From: Psychrobacter cibarius
Lineage (GTDB): Bacteria; Pseudomonadota; Gammaproteobacteria; Pseudomonadales; Moraxellaceae
Direction: 5' to 3'
DNA length: 64,000 nucleotides
Assembly (NCBI GenBank): GCA_030686115.1
Contig: CP131612.1
Coordinates: 3,162,001-3,226,000, forward strand
The notes beneath the pieces were generated by a model. It had not been told where the DNA came from, made no database searches, and saw only the letters and a list, made by a program, of their open reading frames with translations. Positions within the stretch are counted from its first letter, which is position 1. Each line of letters opens with the position of its first letter. Made by a program: the position numbers and the translations under genes. Shown here in pieces: positions 7,094 to 17,582 of this stretch.

Positions 7094-9508
7094 TTAGCTG
7101 TCACGCAACTTTGCAGCATGTTGCTCAGTTAGTGCTTGTACCACTTTGTCAGTCGCGGTTTTGATGGCGTCATCAGATAGCGTTTGTGCATTGTCTTGCC
7201 ATATTAGCGCAAAAGCTAATGAGCGCTGACCAGCTGGCACTTTGTCGCCTTGATACACATCAAACAGCCACAGATCAGCCAATAGCTCACCAGCTGCCGC
7301 GCGTATCGTCGACTCTAATGTCTGTAAGCTGATCTCACTGTCTACTAAAATGGCAATATCACGGCGTACTTGTGGAAATTTGCTTGGGGTGGTGATGGTA
7401 TGCTGCTCACGGGCAAGGGTCAGTAATGGCGCAAGTGATAATTGAGCAACCCACGTAGCCGGCAAATCTAACTGCTTAGCCGTGTTAGGATGCAACTGAC
7501 CAAGCCAACCGACATATTCATCATCAATATAGAGCTTAGCGCTTTGACCCGGATGCAAGAAAGCAAGCTCACTGCGCTCATAGCGAATACGGGCGCTATC
7601 CATTTGTGCAGGTAATAACTGCTCAATATCATGCTTAAGATCATAAAAATCTAACGCACGGTTTTGATACGCCTGCTCGTCCCAGACATCGCCAACTGCT
7701 ACTAACGCAATACTTGGTGTCTGCACCAACTCACTAATACTTTGACCAACAAAGCTAAGCCCTGTTTCAAAGAAACGAACGCGTGGCTGCTGACGATTGA
7801 GATTGTACTGCACGCAAGGTAATAAGCTTGATAGCAAAGTACGGCGCATCACGGCTAAGTCACTAGAGATGGGATTGGCCAGTGCCAACACTTCTCCTAG
7901 GGCTTTATCATCGAGCAAGGCTTCTATTTTTGCGTCACTAAAGCTAAAGCTAATGGCTTCCATATAGCCATTATCGATTAGCGCCAGCTTCATCTCGTGA
8001 GTCAAGTCTGCGGTATCGTCATAATCCATACTGACTTGCAAATGTGGCAACACGCTTGGAATATTGTCATAGCCATAGATACGCGCAATTTCTTCGATGA
8101 GGTCTTCTTTAATACTCATGTCAAAGCGATACGATGGCGGCGTGCAAATCAGGCTATCGGCTTGCTGCACTATCTCAAAGCCCAATTGGGTTAAGATACG
8201 AACCATCACTGCTGGCTCAATCTCAATACCGATGACATCACGAACTTTAGCAATTGGTAAAGTGATCGGTGCGCGAGCTGGTAAATGCTCACTGCTTTCT
8301 GCTTTTACTATTTGTCCGGCTTCCCCACCAGTAACGCTAGTAATCAAATCAACAGCGCGTGCCAGTGCTAGCTCTGGTAACGCAAAGTCTACCCCACGCT
8401 CAAAACGTTGTGAGGCATCGGTATGTAACCCAAAACGGCGTGCGCGCGCGGCAATAGCTAACTGACCAAAGAAAGCGCTTTCTACAACAATATTGGTTGT
8501 GCTATCAGTCACACTACTACGCTGACCACCCATGATTCCGGCAAGTGCAAGTGCGCCTTTATCATCAGCAATGAGCAATTCATCACCGGTTAAGGTAATG
8601 GTTTGCTCGTTCAATAAGACAATCGTTTCTTCAGGCTGTGCCAAACGCACCACGATATCACCAACGATGGTATCAGCATCAAACGCATGTAGCGGCTGAC
8701 CCAATTCCATCAACACATAGTTGGTCACATCAACCAAAAAGTTGTGCGAGCGTAGTCCTGATTGAACCAGCGCATCTTGCATCCACTTTGGCGTATCGAT
8801 ACTACGATCAATATTGCTGATTGATTGTAGTAAATAGCGTGGGCACGCTTCAATTGCACTAACCGTTACCGCTGGCGTAGCAGTACCAGCAGCGTTTTCA
8901 TTAGCTGCTACGTTGGCAGGAATATCAGGCAGCTGCATTGGCAAATCATTGATAACTGATATTTCGCGTGCAATACCGCGTACACTAAAACAGTCACCGC
9001 GATTTGGCGTGATAGAGATATCTAATATCTGATTGTCTAAACCTAAATACTCACGAATATCCATACCAATCGGTGCATCAGCTGGCAATTCAAGCAGACC
9101 ATCGATGTCATCGACTAAATCAATTTCAGAAGCGCCGCAAAGCATACCGTTAGAGTCGACACCGCGTAGGTTACCGTTTTTAATTTCAAAACCTGCACCA
9201 TTATCAGAAGGCAAAATGGCACCAACGGTCGCAACGGGTGCTTTCATACCAACGGTGACATTGGGTGCGCCGCAGACGATTTGTAACGGTTCAGCTGCAC
9301 CAATATTCACCTGCGTAACGCGCAGTTTATCGGCATCTGGATGTTGCTCAACGCTGATGACTTCACCGACGACCACACCACTGAAGGCACGGGCAACCGC
9401 ATAGCGATCATCAATCTCAAGTCCTGCCATCGTGAGTTGTTCGGCCAATTGCTCACTAGTATTGTTGGGGTTTACCCATTGACGTAGCCACTGTTCGCTA
9501 ATTTTCAT
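7094..9508 (-). CDS. pheT: Phenylalanine-tRNA ligase beta subunit
   Basis: The 804-residue beta chain of the (alpha-beta)2 phenylalanyl-tRNA synthetase. It starts with MKISEQWLRQWVNP and follows the usual order: EMAP-like tRNA-binding domain (about 40-150, HPDADKLRVTQVN), B3/B4 editing domain (ITPNRGDCFSVRG and following), B5 domain, the catalytic-like core, and a C-terminal anticodon-binding FDX domain (SKFPQVRRDIAILV). The length is close to that of E. coli (795). It lies 71 bases after pheS on the same strand and is likely co-transcribed. Confidence 0.98.
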   Translation of the reverse strand: MKISEQWLRQWVNPNNTSEQLAEQLTMAGLEIDDRYAVARAFSGVVVGEVISVEQHPDADKLRVTQVNIGAAEPLQIVCGAPNVTVGMKAPVATVGAILPSDNGAGFEIKNGNLRGVDSNGMLCGASEIDLVDDIDGLLELPADAPIGMDIREYLGLDNQILDISITPNRGDCFSVRGIAREISVINDLPMQLPDIPANVAANENAAGTATPAVTVSAIEACPRYLLQSISNIDRSIDTPKWMQDALVQSGLRSHNFLVDVTNYVLMELGQPLHAFDADTIVGDIVVRLAQPEETIVLLNEQTITLTGDELLIADDKGALALAGIMGGQRSSVTDSTTNIVVESAFFGQLAIAARARRFGLHTDASQRFERGVDFALPELALARAVDLITSVTGGEAGQIVKAESSEHLPARAPITLPIAKVRDVIGIEIEPAVMVRILTQLGFEIVQQADSLICTPPSYRFDMSIKEDLIEEIARIYGYDNIPSVLPHLQVSMDYDDTADLTHEMKLALIDNGYMEAISFSFSDAKIEALLDDKALGEVLALANPISSDLAVMRRTLLSSLLPCVQYNLNRQQPRVRFFETGLSFVGQSISELVQTPSIALVAVGDVWDEQAYQNRALDFYDLKHDIEQLLPAQMDSARIRYERSELAFLHPGQSAKLYIDDEYVGWLGQLHPNTAKQLDLPATWVAQLSLAPLLTLAREQHTITTPSKFPQVRRDIAILVDSEISLQTLESTIRAAAGELLADLWLFDVYQGDKVPAGQRSLAFALIWQDNAQTLSDDAIKTATDKVVQALTEQHAAKLRDS

Positions 9509-9579
9509 AAATATCTCAGATCAGAATTTTATAATAAAGGTTTTGGAGTAAAGGTAGAGGTATTATTAAATAATAAAAT

Positions 9580-10767
<1,188 letters not shown>

Positions 10768-10856
10768 TTAGACGATAATAAAAGCTATCTCAACAAAGCA
10801 TATTTAGCGTTGGTGCTAAAACAAGGCTGTGACATGAAGTATTAAGATAATGTGAT

Positions 10857-10888
10857 ATAAAAAAAGCCACCGACCAGCGGTAGCTTTT
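10857..10888 (-). terminator. Terminator after rplT
   Basis: On the minus strand AAAAGCTACCG / CGGTGGCTTTT pairs over 11 bases (one G-U) around a 5-base loop, followed by a T-run. It lies between rplT and pheS, so the ribosomal-protein and synthetase genes are at least partly separate transcripts. Confidence 0.8.
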
Positions 10889-10987
10889 ATTAATATCATA
10901 CTATTAATCAATATTATCCCTGTCCATATAGATAACTACTTGTAAATTCTGACTAAACAAGCAGCAACCCTAAAGGAAGGTTAATAT

Positions 10988-11344
10988 TTATGCTAATGCC
11001 GCTTTTGCTTTTTCGACCAACGCTGTGAAAGTCGCTGCATCATGCATAGCGATGTCAGCAAGTACGCGACGATCGACAGTGATGTTAGCCAATTTCATGC
11101 CATTGATAAAGCGGCTGTAGCTTAAGCCGTTTAAGCGTGCACCAGCATTGATACGTGCAATCCAAAGACGACGGAAAGTACGTTTTTTGTTGCGACGGTC
11201 ACGATAAGCATATTGACCAGCTTTGGTCACTGCTTGTACCGCTACGCGGTAAACACGTGAACGGGCACCGTAGTAGCCTTTTGCGCGTTTTAGGATTTTT
11301 TTGTGACGACGATTCGCCTGTACACCACGTTTTACACGGGCCAT
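10988..11344 (-). CDS. rplT: 50S ribosomal protein L20
   Basis: Assembly-initiating 23S rRNA-binding protein of 118 residues. The sequence begins [18 protein letters not shown] and continues with the long basic helix [15 protein letters not shown] and the [10 protein letters not shown] block, all hallmark L20. In E. coli and Bacillus, L20 represses its own operon by binding the mRNA leader; here it follows rpmI by 150 bases on the same strand. The gene usually lies behind infC-rpmI; infC is absent from this neighbourhood. Confidence 0.98.
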   Translation of the reverse strand: MARVKRGVQANRRHKKILKRAKGYYGARSRVYRVAVQAVTKAGQYAYRDRRNKKRTFRRLWIARINAGARLNGLSYSRFINGMKLANITVDRRVLADIAMHDAATFTALVEKAKAALA

Positions 11345-11494
11345 AAATTACTCCAAGATTTCTTTAATCATTATTAAACGAATCACGATGCCATCGAATA
11401 GTAGACATCGCTATCAGATTGCAAAGTCAGATATTTTTAATCCAGTCGCTATAAATTAAAAAGCGCTTAATTAAAGCTAAATGACGATAGCCTA

Positions 11495-11692
11495 CTAGAT
11501 GTATGGGCACATGCGACGAACTGCTGCTTCGTCAGACTTGTCCACCATCTTTAGACCGCGCAACTGGCGAATACGCTTAGCTGATTTCTTGGTCAAGATA
11601 TGGCTTTTGTTTGCTTGCTTACGCTTGAAGCCGTTCGCTGTTTTTTTGAAGCGTTTAGCTGCACCGCTTCTGGTTTTCATCTTAACTTTCAT
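11495..11692 (-). CDS. rpmI: 50S ribosomal protein L35
   Basis: The 65-residue basic protein contains [18 protein letters not shown] near the N-terminus and ends in RMCPYI, full-length for L35. The frame runs 26 codons further upstream, but those residues are not L35-like; the ATG at 11692 has AAAGAGG about nine bases upstream and gives the normal N-terminus. It is first in the rpmI-rplT unit, with a promoter near 11805-11833. Confidence 0.97.
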   Translation of the reverse strand: MKVKMKTRSGAAKRFKKTANGFKRKQANKSHILTKKSAKRIRQLRGLKMVDKSDEAAVRRMCPYI

Positions 11693-11766
11693 GATGATTT
11701 GCCTCTTTGTCTTTGATAGAACCTGGTCGTCAAATAGTACATAACGAATAGTGGCTGTAAAAACAC

Positions 11767-11797
11767 CCACTAAACCTCTATTTGCCTCGAGGTGGGA
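11767..11797 (-). promoter_or_regulatory. 5' leader hairpin of rpmI-rplT
   Basis: At the predicted 5' end of the transcript, CCCACCTC pairs with GAGG(ttta)GTGGG, then TGTTTTT follows. In other bacteria L20 binds a leader structure to repress this operon. This hairpin is a candidate site, weakly supported because it has a bulge. Confidence 0.35.
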
Positions 11798-11804
11798 GGC
11801 GGTA

Positions 11805-11833
11805 TTTTAGCAGATAATGCACTGTTTTGCCAA
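11805..11833 (-). promoter_or_regulatory. Promoter of rpmI-rplT
   Basis: On the minus strand, -35 TTGGCA (11833-11828), a 17-base spacer, and -10 TAAAAT (11810-11805). Transcription would begin near 11798, about 105 bases before the rpmI start. Confidence 0.6.
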
Positions 11834-11853
11834 GGAAACTTTTACGCCTCGCC

Positions 11854-12026
11854 TAGGGCGTGTCCTCAATCTGAACGAAAGCAACCAAATGGACTAAAAA
11901 CGGTTAGATTTTGCCAAGCTAAGTCAAATAGCTGATTCATATCTCGATATTATTTGCTCTACTTTCCTTGTTTGACGGCAATCTATCTCATTCTTATCAT
12001 CATTTTTAAAATGAGGACACGCCTTA
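11854..12026. mobile_element. MITE-like element with terminal inverted repeats
   Basis: A segment of about 173 bases bounded by TAGGGCGTGTCCTCA on the left and TGAGGACACGCCTTA on the right; GGCGTGTCCTCA is perfectly inverted and both ends abut TA. Inner parts are also loosely palindromic (AGATTTTGCC left, GGCAATCT right). There is no ORF. The form (short, non-coding, TIRs, TA flanks) fits a miniature element mobilised by an IS5/IS630-like transposase, which is inference. A related third repeat lies at 12736-12752. Confidence 0.6.
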
Positions 12027-12290
12027 GTAGGCATGACAGTGGATAATGGGTATGAGCCCATTTATAAAGATTTTAGTCAAAACACTCATAAAACTGCGGA
12101 TTTACCGCCAAATAGATTGAATGTCAGCTTAAGCTGTGCTTAAGTAGAGACTGAACCTTAGTATAAGCTGAGCGCTAATAATACAAAGTTATTTATAACA
12201 CTTATCGAGCGCCTATCGTACGATGATGACGCTACCAACCTACACCATGATTAGCAGCACTCATAGCCTGCAATCAATCTAGGAGATAAC
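12027..12290. other. Spacer between the MITE-like element and the thioesterase gene
   Basis: No ORF or clear RNA gene. It presumably contains the thioesterase promoter, but I cannot assign hexamers with confidence. Confidence 0.4.
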
Positions 12291-12734
12291 GTGTCAAAAC
12301 AAGAATTAGACTTTGATAACGACATATTTGTCTTTGAAACAGTGATGCGTGTGCGTCATATTGAGCTTGATATGGCTCAGTACCTGACGCTCGAATCATT
12401 GACGGCATTGCTATGTGAGGCGCGGCAAAGATTTTTTTACTCTAAAGGTATTAAAGAGATCGATGCAGATTATCACGGTTTAATTATCGATGAGTTACAG
12501 CTAAGTATTGTTAGCCGCATACGGGCGCGTGAAGAGCTATTATTTGAAGTAGGCGTTGAGCCGTTATACGATAATGGTGGCACTATAGTGATAAAAATTA
12601 CCCGTATGCATAATGGAGAAACAGTAGCCAAGGCGCGGCAGCATTTTGTCAATTATGACTTTCGCCTCAATAAGTCGATTGCGCTTGATAAAATTATGAA
12701 AGAAGCGCTGTACCCACATCTCTACAGGATTTGA
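12291..12734 (+). CDS. Hotdog-fold acyl-CoA thioesterase (4HBT/YbgC-like)
   Basis: The 147-residue protein has the pattern of single-domain hotdog thioesterases: RHIELDMAQYLTLESLTALLCEARQRFF, where the Asp and following long helix correspond to the catalytic region of 4HBT/YbgC proteins, followed by beta strands ending in ARQHFVNYDF. It should hydrolyse acyl-CoA thioesters; the chain length is unknown. The start is GTG with strong AGGAGA six bases upstream. The gene stands alone between two inverted TIR-like repeats (11854-11870 and 12736-12752), so it may lie within a mobile or formerly mobile segment. Confidence 0.72.
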   Translation: MSKQELDFDNDIFVFETVMRVRHIELDMAQYLTLESLTALLCEARQRFFYSKGIKEIDADYHGLIIDELQLSIVSRIRAREELLFEVGVEPLYDNGGTIVIKITRMHNGETVAKARQHFVNYDFRLNKSIALDKIMKEALYPHLYRI

Positions 12735-12735
12735 T

Positions 12736-12752
12736 ATTGAGGACATACCCTA
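12736..12752. repeat. Degenerate TIR-like repeat after the thioesterase stop codon
   Basis: ATTGAGGACATACCCTA, one base after the stop codon, is the inverse of TAGGGCGTGTCCTCAAT at 11854-11870 except for two bases (15 of 17 match). It therefore matches the outer MITE end over a longer stretch than the inner end does. Confidence 0.55.
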
Positions 12753-12847
12753 ACACCAACCGCTTTTTTATTCAGACCATAAATACAATCCGTTACGATT
12801 CACTTATTCCTCTTTCATTTCTATATAAATAAGAAGACAGATATATT

Positions 12848-13708
12848 ATGACTTTACCTGCTTGGCTGGCTGCCATAAAATTTAATGATGATGGTTTGAT
12901 TCCTGCAATTGCTCAAGATCATAAGTCTGGGCGTATTTTGATGATGGCTTGGATGAATGCCGAAGCACTACAGTTAACCGCGCAAACGCAGACAGCGGTT
13001 TATTTTTCGCGCTCACGTGCCAAATTGTGGCATAAGGGCGAGTCATCGGGTCATACTCAGACCGTACATGATATTCGCTTGGACTGTGATGCAGACGTGA
13101 TTGTCCTTAGTGTCACTCAGGCTGGCGGTATCGCTTGCCATACTGGTCGCGAGTCTTGCTTCTATCAGCGTTTAGATTTGTCGGGCCAAACGCCGGAATG
13201 GCAAACCGTCGATAAGGTATTAAAAGACCCTGCTGATATTTATCATTCAAGCGATGCAGCAAAATCCATTCCTAAAAGTAACGAGACGCAGGCTCACGAT
13301 GTAATCCCTTCAGATGCCAACCACAGTCACAGTCACCATGACAACGACACTACCAATCGCTCTATTTTGCAGCAGCTTGACGGTGTATTGGCAGAGCGTA
13401 AACAAGCGGATGCTGATAGCTCGTACGTAGCAAGCTTATACGCAAAGGGTTTAAATAAAATCCTAGAGAAAGTTGGCGAAGAGAGTACTGAAAGTATCAT
13501 TGCCGCCAAAGATTTTGCCAATTGCGACGAAAATAGCAATAAAGCGCAATACGATGACGCTCGTCATGAGCTCATCTATGAAGTGGCCGATGTCTGGTTT
13601 CATACATTAGTAGGACTGGCGTGGTTCGATATTGAGTCGGATGCGGTATTAAATGAGCTAGGTCGACGTTTTGGTCTATCAGGTATCGATGAAAAGGCGG
13701 CTCGATAG
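12848..13708 (+). CDS. hisIE: Bifunctional phosphoribosyl-AMP cyclohydrolase / phosphoribosyl-ATP pyrophosphatase
   Basis: Catalyses the second and third steps of histidine synthesis. Residues about 1-120 are the HisI cyclohydrolase: [17 protein letters not shown], metal ligands in DCDAD and the Cys pair in HTGRESC. Residues about 170-275 are the HisE pyrophosphohydrolase: [19 protein letters not shown] and [17 protein letters not shown]. At 286 residues it is much longer than E. coli HisIE (203), because a linker of roughly 45 residues contains HSHSHH and many Asp/Asn. It lies upstream of tatABC, an arrangement also seen in Pseudomonas, although there the two domains are separate genes. Confidence 0.95.
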   Translation: MTLPAWLAAIKFNDDGLIPAIAQDHKSGRILMMAWMNAEALQLTAQTQTAVYFSRSRAKLWHKGESSGHTQTVHDIRLDCDADVIVLSVTQAGGIACHTGRESCFYQRLDLSGQTPEWQTVDKVLKDPADIYHSSDAAKSIPKSNETQAHDVIPSDANHSHSHHDNDTTNRSILQQLDGVLAERKQADADSSYVASLYAKGLNKILEKVGEESTESIIAAKDFANCDENSNKAQYDDARHELIYEVADVWFHTLVGLAWFDIESDAVLNELGRRFGLSGIDEKAAR

Positions 13709-13896
13709 TTTCTATAAGCTTTACCATTGCCCTGTTTGATTATTGTTGATTTCACCTTTTTGTCACAAGTGCAGGTTATAATATAGCTCTGTTTTACTTC
13801 GCATTGTATGCCAAGGCTGTTTATTGAGTATAACGATATTCGATACACCCAAAGTAGGCATACAAAGACTGAAAACCAAGACACAAGGATACCTTT

Positions 13897-14139
13897 ATGG
13901 GTAGTTTTTCTATTACGCATTGGCTGATTTTATTGGTGGTAGTGGTGGTCGTATTTGGCACCTCAAAGCTTAGAAATGCTGGCAAAGATTTGGGCGGCGC
14001 AGTCAAAGGCTTCAAAGAAGCGGTCAAAGACGAAAATACTGAGCATGCTAAAAAGCATGTGGTGCTCGATCATGATGGCAATGCACACACTGAAGAGCGC
14101 CCAACAACCACCAAGGTTGATGACACGCATAATGTATAG
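13897..14139 (+). CDS. tatA: Sec-independent translocase subunit TatA
   Basis: Forms the conducting part of the twin-arginine translocase. The 80 residues show one N-terminal membrane helix ([20 protein letters not shown]), the FG hinge and an amphipathic helix ([18 protein letters not shown]), then a charged tail with His and Asp. [11 protein letters not shown] is a standard TatA start. First of tatABC, 41 bases before tatB. Confidence 0.96.
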   Translation: MGSFSITHWLILLVVVVVVFGTSKLRNAGKDLGGAVKGFKEAVKDENTEHAKKHVVLDHDGNAHTEERPTTTKVDDTHNV

Positions 14140-14180
14140 CCTCTAGACAGTGACCTTTTAGACAATGACATCGGAACATT

Positions 14181-14876
14181 ATGTTTGATATCGGCTTTTC
14201 TGAACTACTCCTTTTTGGTGTTATCGCCCTAATCGTTTTGGGCCCAGAAAAACTGCCACAGGCAGCGCGTACCGCTGGGCAGTGGTATGCCAAAATTCGC
14301 CGCACGGTATCCACCCTGCAATCTGAAATCGAAGCTGAGCTTGATTTGGCAGAGACCCGCCAGCTTATGCAAAAAGAGTTGGCCAAAATTCGCCAGACTG
14401 AAGCAGATATGAGGCGTGAGATGGCGGAGATGCGCGGCAGTATGCAAGAGTTTGAATCCTCGCAAAACCAGCATTTAAAAGCATCGCGTGATCCAGGCGA
14501 TGACAGTACGCCTAGACAAAATAGTCAAGCCAGTAGTGAGAATGATGATAATCGACCAGTGCAGCCAAAAGCGTTTGACTACGCCTATGACAGTAATAGA
14601 CAGGCTGAGAAACCAGAAAGCCCTGAGCAGTCATCGGCACAAGGCGATAATGATAGTCTAAAAACTGACTGTAGTGATAACGCCAATCCAGTGTCTCAAA
14701 CCATCACAACTAGACCGTGGGAAAATATGTGGTTTCGTCTTGGAGCTTATGATAAAGCGCGTCGTTTGCCGCAACCGCCCTACTTACCAAATTATAAAGC
14801 CGATATCTTACTAAACAGCCATATAGACAGTCCTTTACCTAAACAGGCTTCTGTTCATGAGCAGGAGAGTCATTAG
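14181..14876 (+). CDS. tatB: Sec-independent translocase subunit TatB
   Basis: Works with TatC to bind twin-arginine signal peptides. MFDIGFSELLLFGVIALIVLG is the diagnostic N-terminal helix with the Glu at position 8, then GPEKLP and a long amphipathic coiled coil. At 231 residues it is longer than E. coli TatB (171) because of an extended polar tail rich in Ser, Gln, Asp and Asn. The stop codon TAG shares its G with the GTG start of tatC, so the two are translationally coupled. Confidence 0.95.
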   Translation: MFDIGFSELLLFGVIALIVLGPEKLPQAARTAGQWYAKIRRTVSTLQSEIEAELDLAETRQLMQKELAKIRQTEADMRREMAEMRGSMQEFESSQNQHLKASRDPGDDSTPRQNSQASSENDDNRPVQPKAFDYAYDSNRQAEKPESPEQSSAQGDNDSLKTDCSDNANPVSQTITTRPWENMWFRLGAYDKARRLPQPPYLPNYKADILLNSHIDSPLPKQASVHEQESH

Positions 14877-15760
14877 TGGGCTTATTTAAACGTAAAAAAA
14901 GCCGTCAAGAAAAAGTCGCGGATTCAGATATCGAGACCTCAACAGCTACCCTTGATGGTAATGTCGACAGCAATACTGAGGACTCTGGCGATATCCTAAG
15001 CTCACTTGGCGATATGCCGATTACCGAGCATTTGATTGAACTGCGTCATCATTTGATTAAGATATGTGTTGCCGTACTGGTCATATTCTTGGCTTTGGTC
15101 GGATTTTCACGCGAGCTCTATGATTTTTTGTCCAACCCATTGGTTGCCCAGTTGCCTGCCAACGCAACGATGATCGCGACGGATATCACCTCTAACTTTA
15201 TGGCACCGATACGCCTGACTGTTTTTGTCGCTGCATTCTTTGCAATGCCCTACATCTTGTATCAAATCTGGTCGTTTGTCGCTCCTGGTCTCTATAAAAA
15301 AGAGAAAAAAATCGCTATTCCCGTTTTAATGTCCTCTATATTTTTATTTTATGCGGGTGTGGCTTTCTCTTATTTTATTGTCCTTAAAGGCGTTCTCAAA
15401 TTCTTTATTATGTTCGCGCCGCAGAACGTCTTGCCAATGACCGATATCGACAGTTATTTAAGTTTTGCACTTAAACTCTTTATGGTCTTTGGTTTAACCT
15501 TTGAGATTCCAGTCGTCACCTTGCTATTGATATTGACGGGCGTCGTCTCCATTCAGAGCCTAGAAGATAAACGCCGTTATATTATTGTCGGCTGTTTCGC
15601 CGTTGCTGCGGTTGTTACACCGCCTGATGGGGTGTCGATGTTGATGCTCGCCATTCCGATGTGGTTGTTGTTTGAGCTAGGATTATTTTTAGCAAAAGTA
15701 TTAATTAAAGAAGAATACAGTCCTGCCTTAGCAAGCGATACAGGGTTAAGTAAAGAATAA
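14876..15760 (+). CDS. tatC: Sec-independent translocase subunit TatC
   Basis: Six-span membrane receptor for twin-arginine signal peptides. After a hydrophilic extension of about 50 residues, MPITEHLIELRHHLIKI gives the cytoplasmic motif with the conserved Glu/Leu-Arg, and FVAPGLYKKEKK is the signature first-loop motif. Several hydrophobic segments follow. The start is GTG, overlapping the tatB stop by one base, with AGGAG eight bases upstream. At 294 residues it is longer than E. coli TatC (258) mainly by its N-terminal extension. Confidence 0.96.
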   Translation: MGLFKRKKSRQEKVADSDIETSTATLDGNVDSNTEDSGDILSSLGDMPITEHLIELRHHLIKICVAVLVIFLALVGFSRELYDFLSNPLVAQLPANATMIATDITSNFMAPIRLTVFVAAFFAMPYILYQIWSFVAPGLYKKEKKIAIPVLMSSIFLFYAGVAFSYFIVLKGVLKFFIMFAPQNVLPMTDIDSYLSFALKLFMVFGLTFEIPVVTLLLILTGVVSIQSLEDKRRYIIVGCFAVAAVVTPPDGVSMLMLAIPMWLLFELGLFLAKVLIKEEYSPALASDTGLSKE

Positions 15761-15862
15761 CATCACTTGTCAGGTACTTATTCCAAAAACAGCCAACGCG
15801 CTAATCTGTTACTATAACCTGCTTATTTCCACCTTTATTTTCTATGAGTTTTTGTATTATTG

Positions 15863-15899
15863 TCATGTGCGCTTGCAAGCATTTTGCAAGTGCACATGA
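15863..15899 (+). repeat. Long near-perfect hairpin before the tatC terminator
   Basis: TCATGTGCgCTTGCAA and TTGCAAGtGCACATGA pair over 16 positions with one mismatch around a 5-base loop. It has no T-run of its own. It sits seven bases before the terminator at 15906-15933 and could stabilise the tat mRNA 3' end. Confidence 0.7.
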
Positions 15900-15905
15900 T
15901 GAGTC

Positions 15906-15933
15906 AGCCATTGTCTATGCAGTGGCTTTTTTT
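15906..15933 (+). terminator. Terminator of tatABC
   Basis: AGCCATTG-tctatg-CAGTGGCT, eight pairs including one G-U, followed by seven T. Confidence 0.85.
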
Positions 15934-15978
15934 ACCCCCGTCATTTTTGATCCGTTTTACTCTTTTAGGTAATTTTTT

Positions 15979-17478
15979 ATGTCCGCATCTATGCCAGCTT
16001 ATATGAGCGATCCCACTGATGAGCAGCTGAGCGCACTTAACATGGCGATGGATCACAAGTCATTTAAAGTGGTGGCTTATGCGGGTGCTGGTAAGACGAC
16101 GACCTTAAAACTGATCGGTGAGCGTTTGCGTGGACGTGGCTTATATTTAGCTTTTAACAAGACGATTGCCAATGATGCACGCTCAAAGTTTCCACCGCAT
16201 GTGGAATGTCGCACTTTTCACTCACTTGCTTATCGGCATGTCGCCCGTGATATCACTGCTAAGCTGTCGTTGCCGCGTTTTTCACCCAAACGTCTGGGTG
16301 ATGATTTGGGTTTGCAGCCCGTCCAAGTACGTCGGCAAATGGATGGTATAAACAAATATATTACTCTCACCCCAGCCCGACTGTCGCGATTCGTCAGTGA
16401 TGCTGTCAGCAATTTTTGTAGTACCCATGCCAGTTATCCTGCACCTAGACATATATTATTTCCCAGCTGGCTCGATGATTCTGATGCCGAGCAGCTGCGT
16501 GAAATGCTCTACCCTGCTGTTGAGCAGCGCTGGTTACAGTCAATTGATGCACGCCATCCTGCTGGTATCGGGCATGATATTTATCTGAAACTTTGGGCAT
16601 TATCAAAACCAAGCATTCCCGCTGATTTTATTTTGTTTGATGAAGCCCAAGATGCCGATCCCTTGATGATGGGAATTTTGACCCAGCAGCCACGGCAAGT
16701 GATTTATGTGGGTGACGCTCATCAGCAGATTTATGAATGGCGCGGCGCAGTCAATGCGATGAAAAAACTACCCTTACCACAAACCTTATTGACCCAGTCA
16801 TTTCGTTTTGGCGAACCAATTGCTGAGATTGCCAATACTTTGCTCAAAGCATTGCAAGAAGACGTCCCATTAAAAGGCAATCCTAATAAGCAATCTTCTA
16901 CTGATAAGGGTATGGTACATAGTAAAAAAGATGCCATCCTTTGCCGCACTAATGCCGCCGCAATGTCGCAATTATTAACTGGATTAAAATTGGGACACCG
17001 CGTGGCGCTACAAGCCGATACCGATCGTATGCTTAAATTTTGTCAGGCAGCCGAAAATTTAAAGAATGGTAAATCGGCGTACGGTGTACCTGAACTGGCA
17101 TATTTTTATAATTGGGGCGATGTACAAGAGTATTCTGAAACCAATGAAGGCAGTGATCTAAAAACACTGGTGAAATTGGTCGATGATCATGGCACCAATG
17201 TCCTGAGCCAAGCGGTCAATAGTCTCACCAGTATCGAAAATGCTGACTATGTTATCTCCACTGCCCATAAGGCGAAAGGGCTCGAATGGGGAAAGGTACA
17301 GCTGGACGATGATTTCTATTATGATGTGACGACCAATGCGGTAAAGATAAGCCCTGAAGAGTTGCGTTTGCTCTACGTCGCTTGCACACGTGCCCAGAGC
17401 AATTTGGACATCCATAATATTAAAGACTTGATATCGGGATTACAGACAGGCAAAAAAGTGATTTTTGGTAATACTTAA
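15979..17478 (+). CDS. SF1 UvrD/FBH1-like DNA helicase
   Basis: Predicted ATP-dependent DNA helicase of 499 residues. Motifs in order: a Q-motif-like TDEQLSAL, Walker A YAGAGKTTTL (about 34-43), motif Ia TFHSLAY, Walker B FDEAQDADP (about 220), motif III YVGDAHQQIYEWRGA, motif IV SFRFG, motif V STAHKAKGLEW and motif VI LLYVACTRAQ. HQQIYEWRGA and compact size resemble the FBH1-like branch rather than full-length UvrD or Rep (about 670-720). No nuclease domain is visible. It lies alone between the tat operon and dusC. A role in recombination control or repair is inference from the family. Confidence 0.85.
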   Translation: MSASMPAYMSDPTDEQLSALNMAMDHKSFKVVAYAGAGKTTTLKLIGERLRGRGLYLAFNKTIANDARSKFPPHVECRTFHSLAYRHVARDITAKLSLPRFSPKRLGDDLGLQPVQVRRQMDGINKYITLTPARLSRFVSDAVSNFCSTHASYPAPRHILFPSWLDDSDAEQLREMLYPAVEQRWLQSIDARHPAGIGHDIYLKLWALSKPSIPADFILFDEAQDADPLMMGILTQQPRQVIYVGDAHQQIYEWRGAVNAMKKLPLPQTLLTQSFRFGEPIAEIANTLLKALQEDVPLKGNPNKQSSTDKGMVHSKKDAILCRTNAAAMSQLLTGLKLGHRVALQADTDRMLKFCQAAENLKNGKSAYGVPELAYFYNWGDVQEYSETNEGSDLKTLVKLVDDHGTNVLSQAVNSLTSIENADYVISTAHKAKGLEWGKVQLDDDFYYDVTTNAVKISPEELRLLYVACTRAQSNLDIHNIKDLISGLQTGKKVIFGNT

Positions 17479-17582
17479 TTTTTCTCAGTTAGTCACTCTC
17501 TGTATTTGCCACTCTAAATCTCTAGCCTACCTGTCTCTATGGCAACCTTTTAATAGCACCCTTTTAGCAGTGAACAACAAGC

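Noticed and set aside
11854..12026. Transposase remnant within the MITE-like element
   Set aside because: Neither strand shows an ORF or transposase motif; only the terminal repeats are supported.
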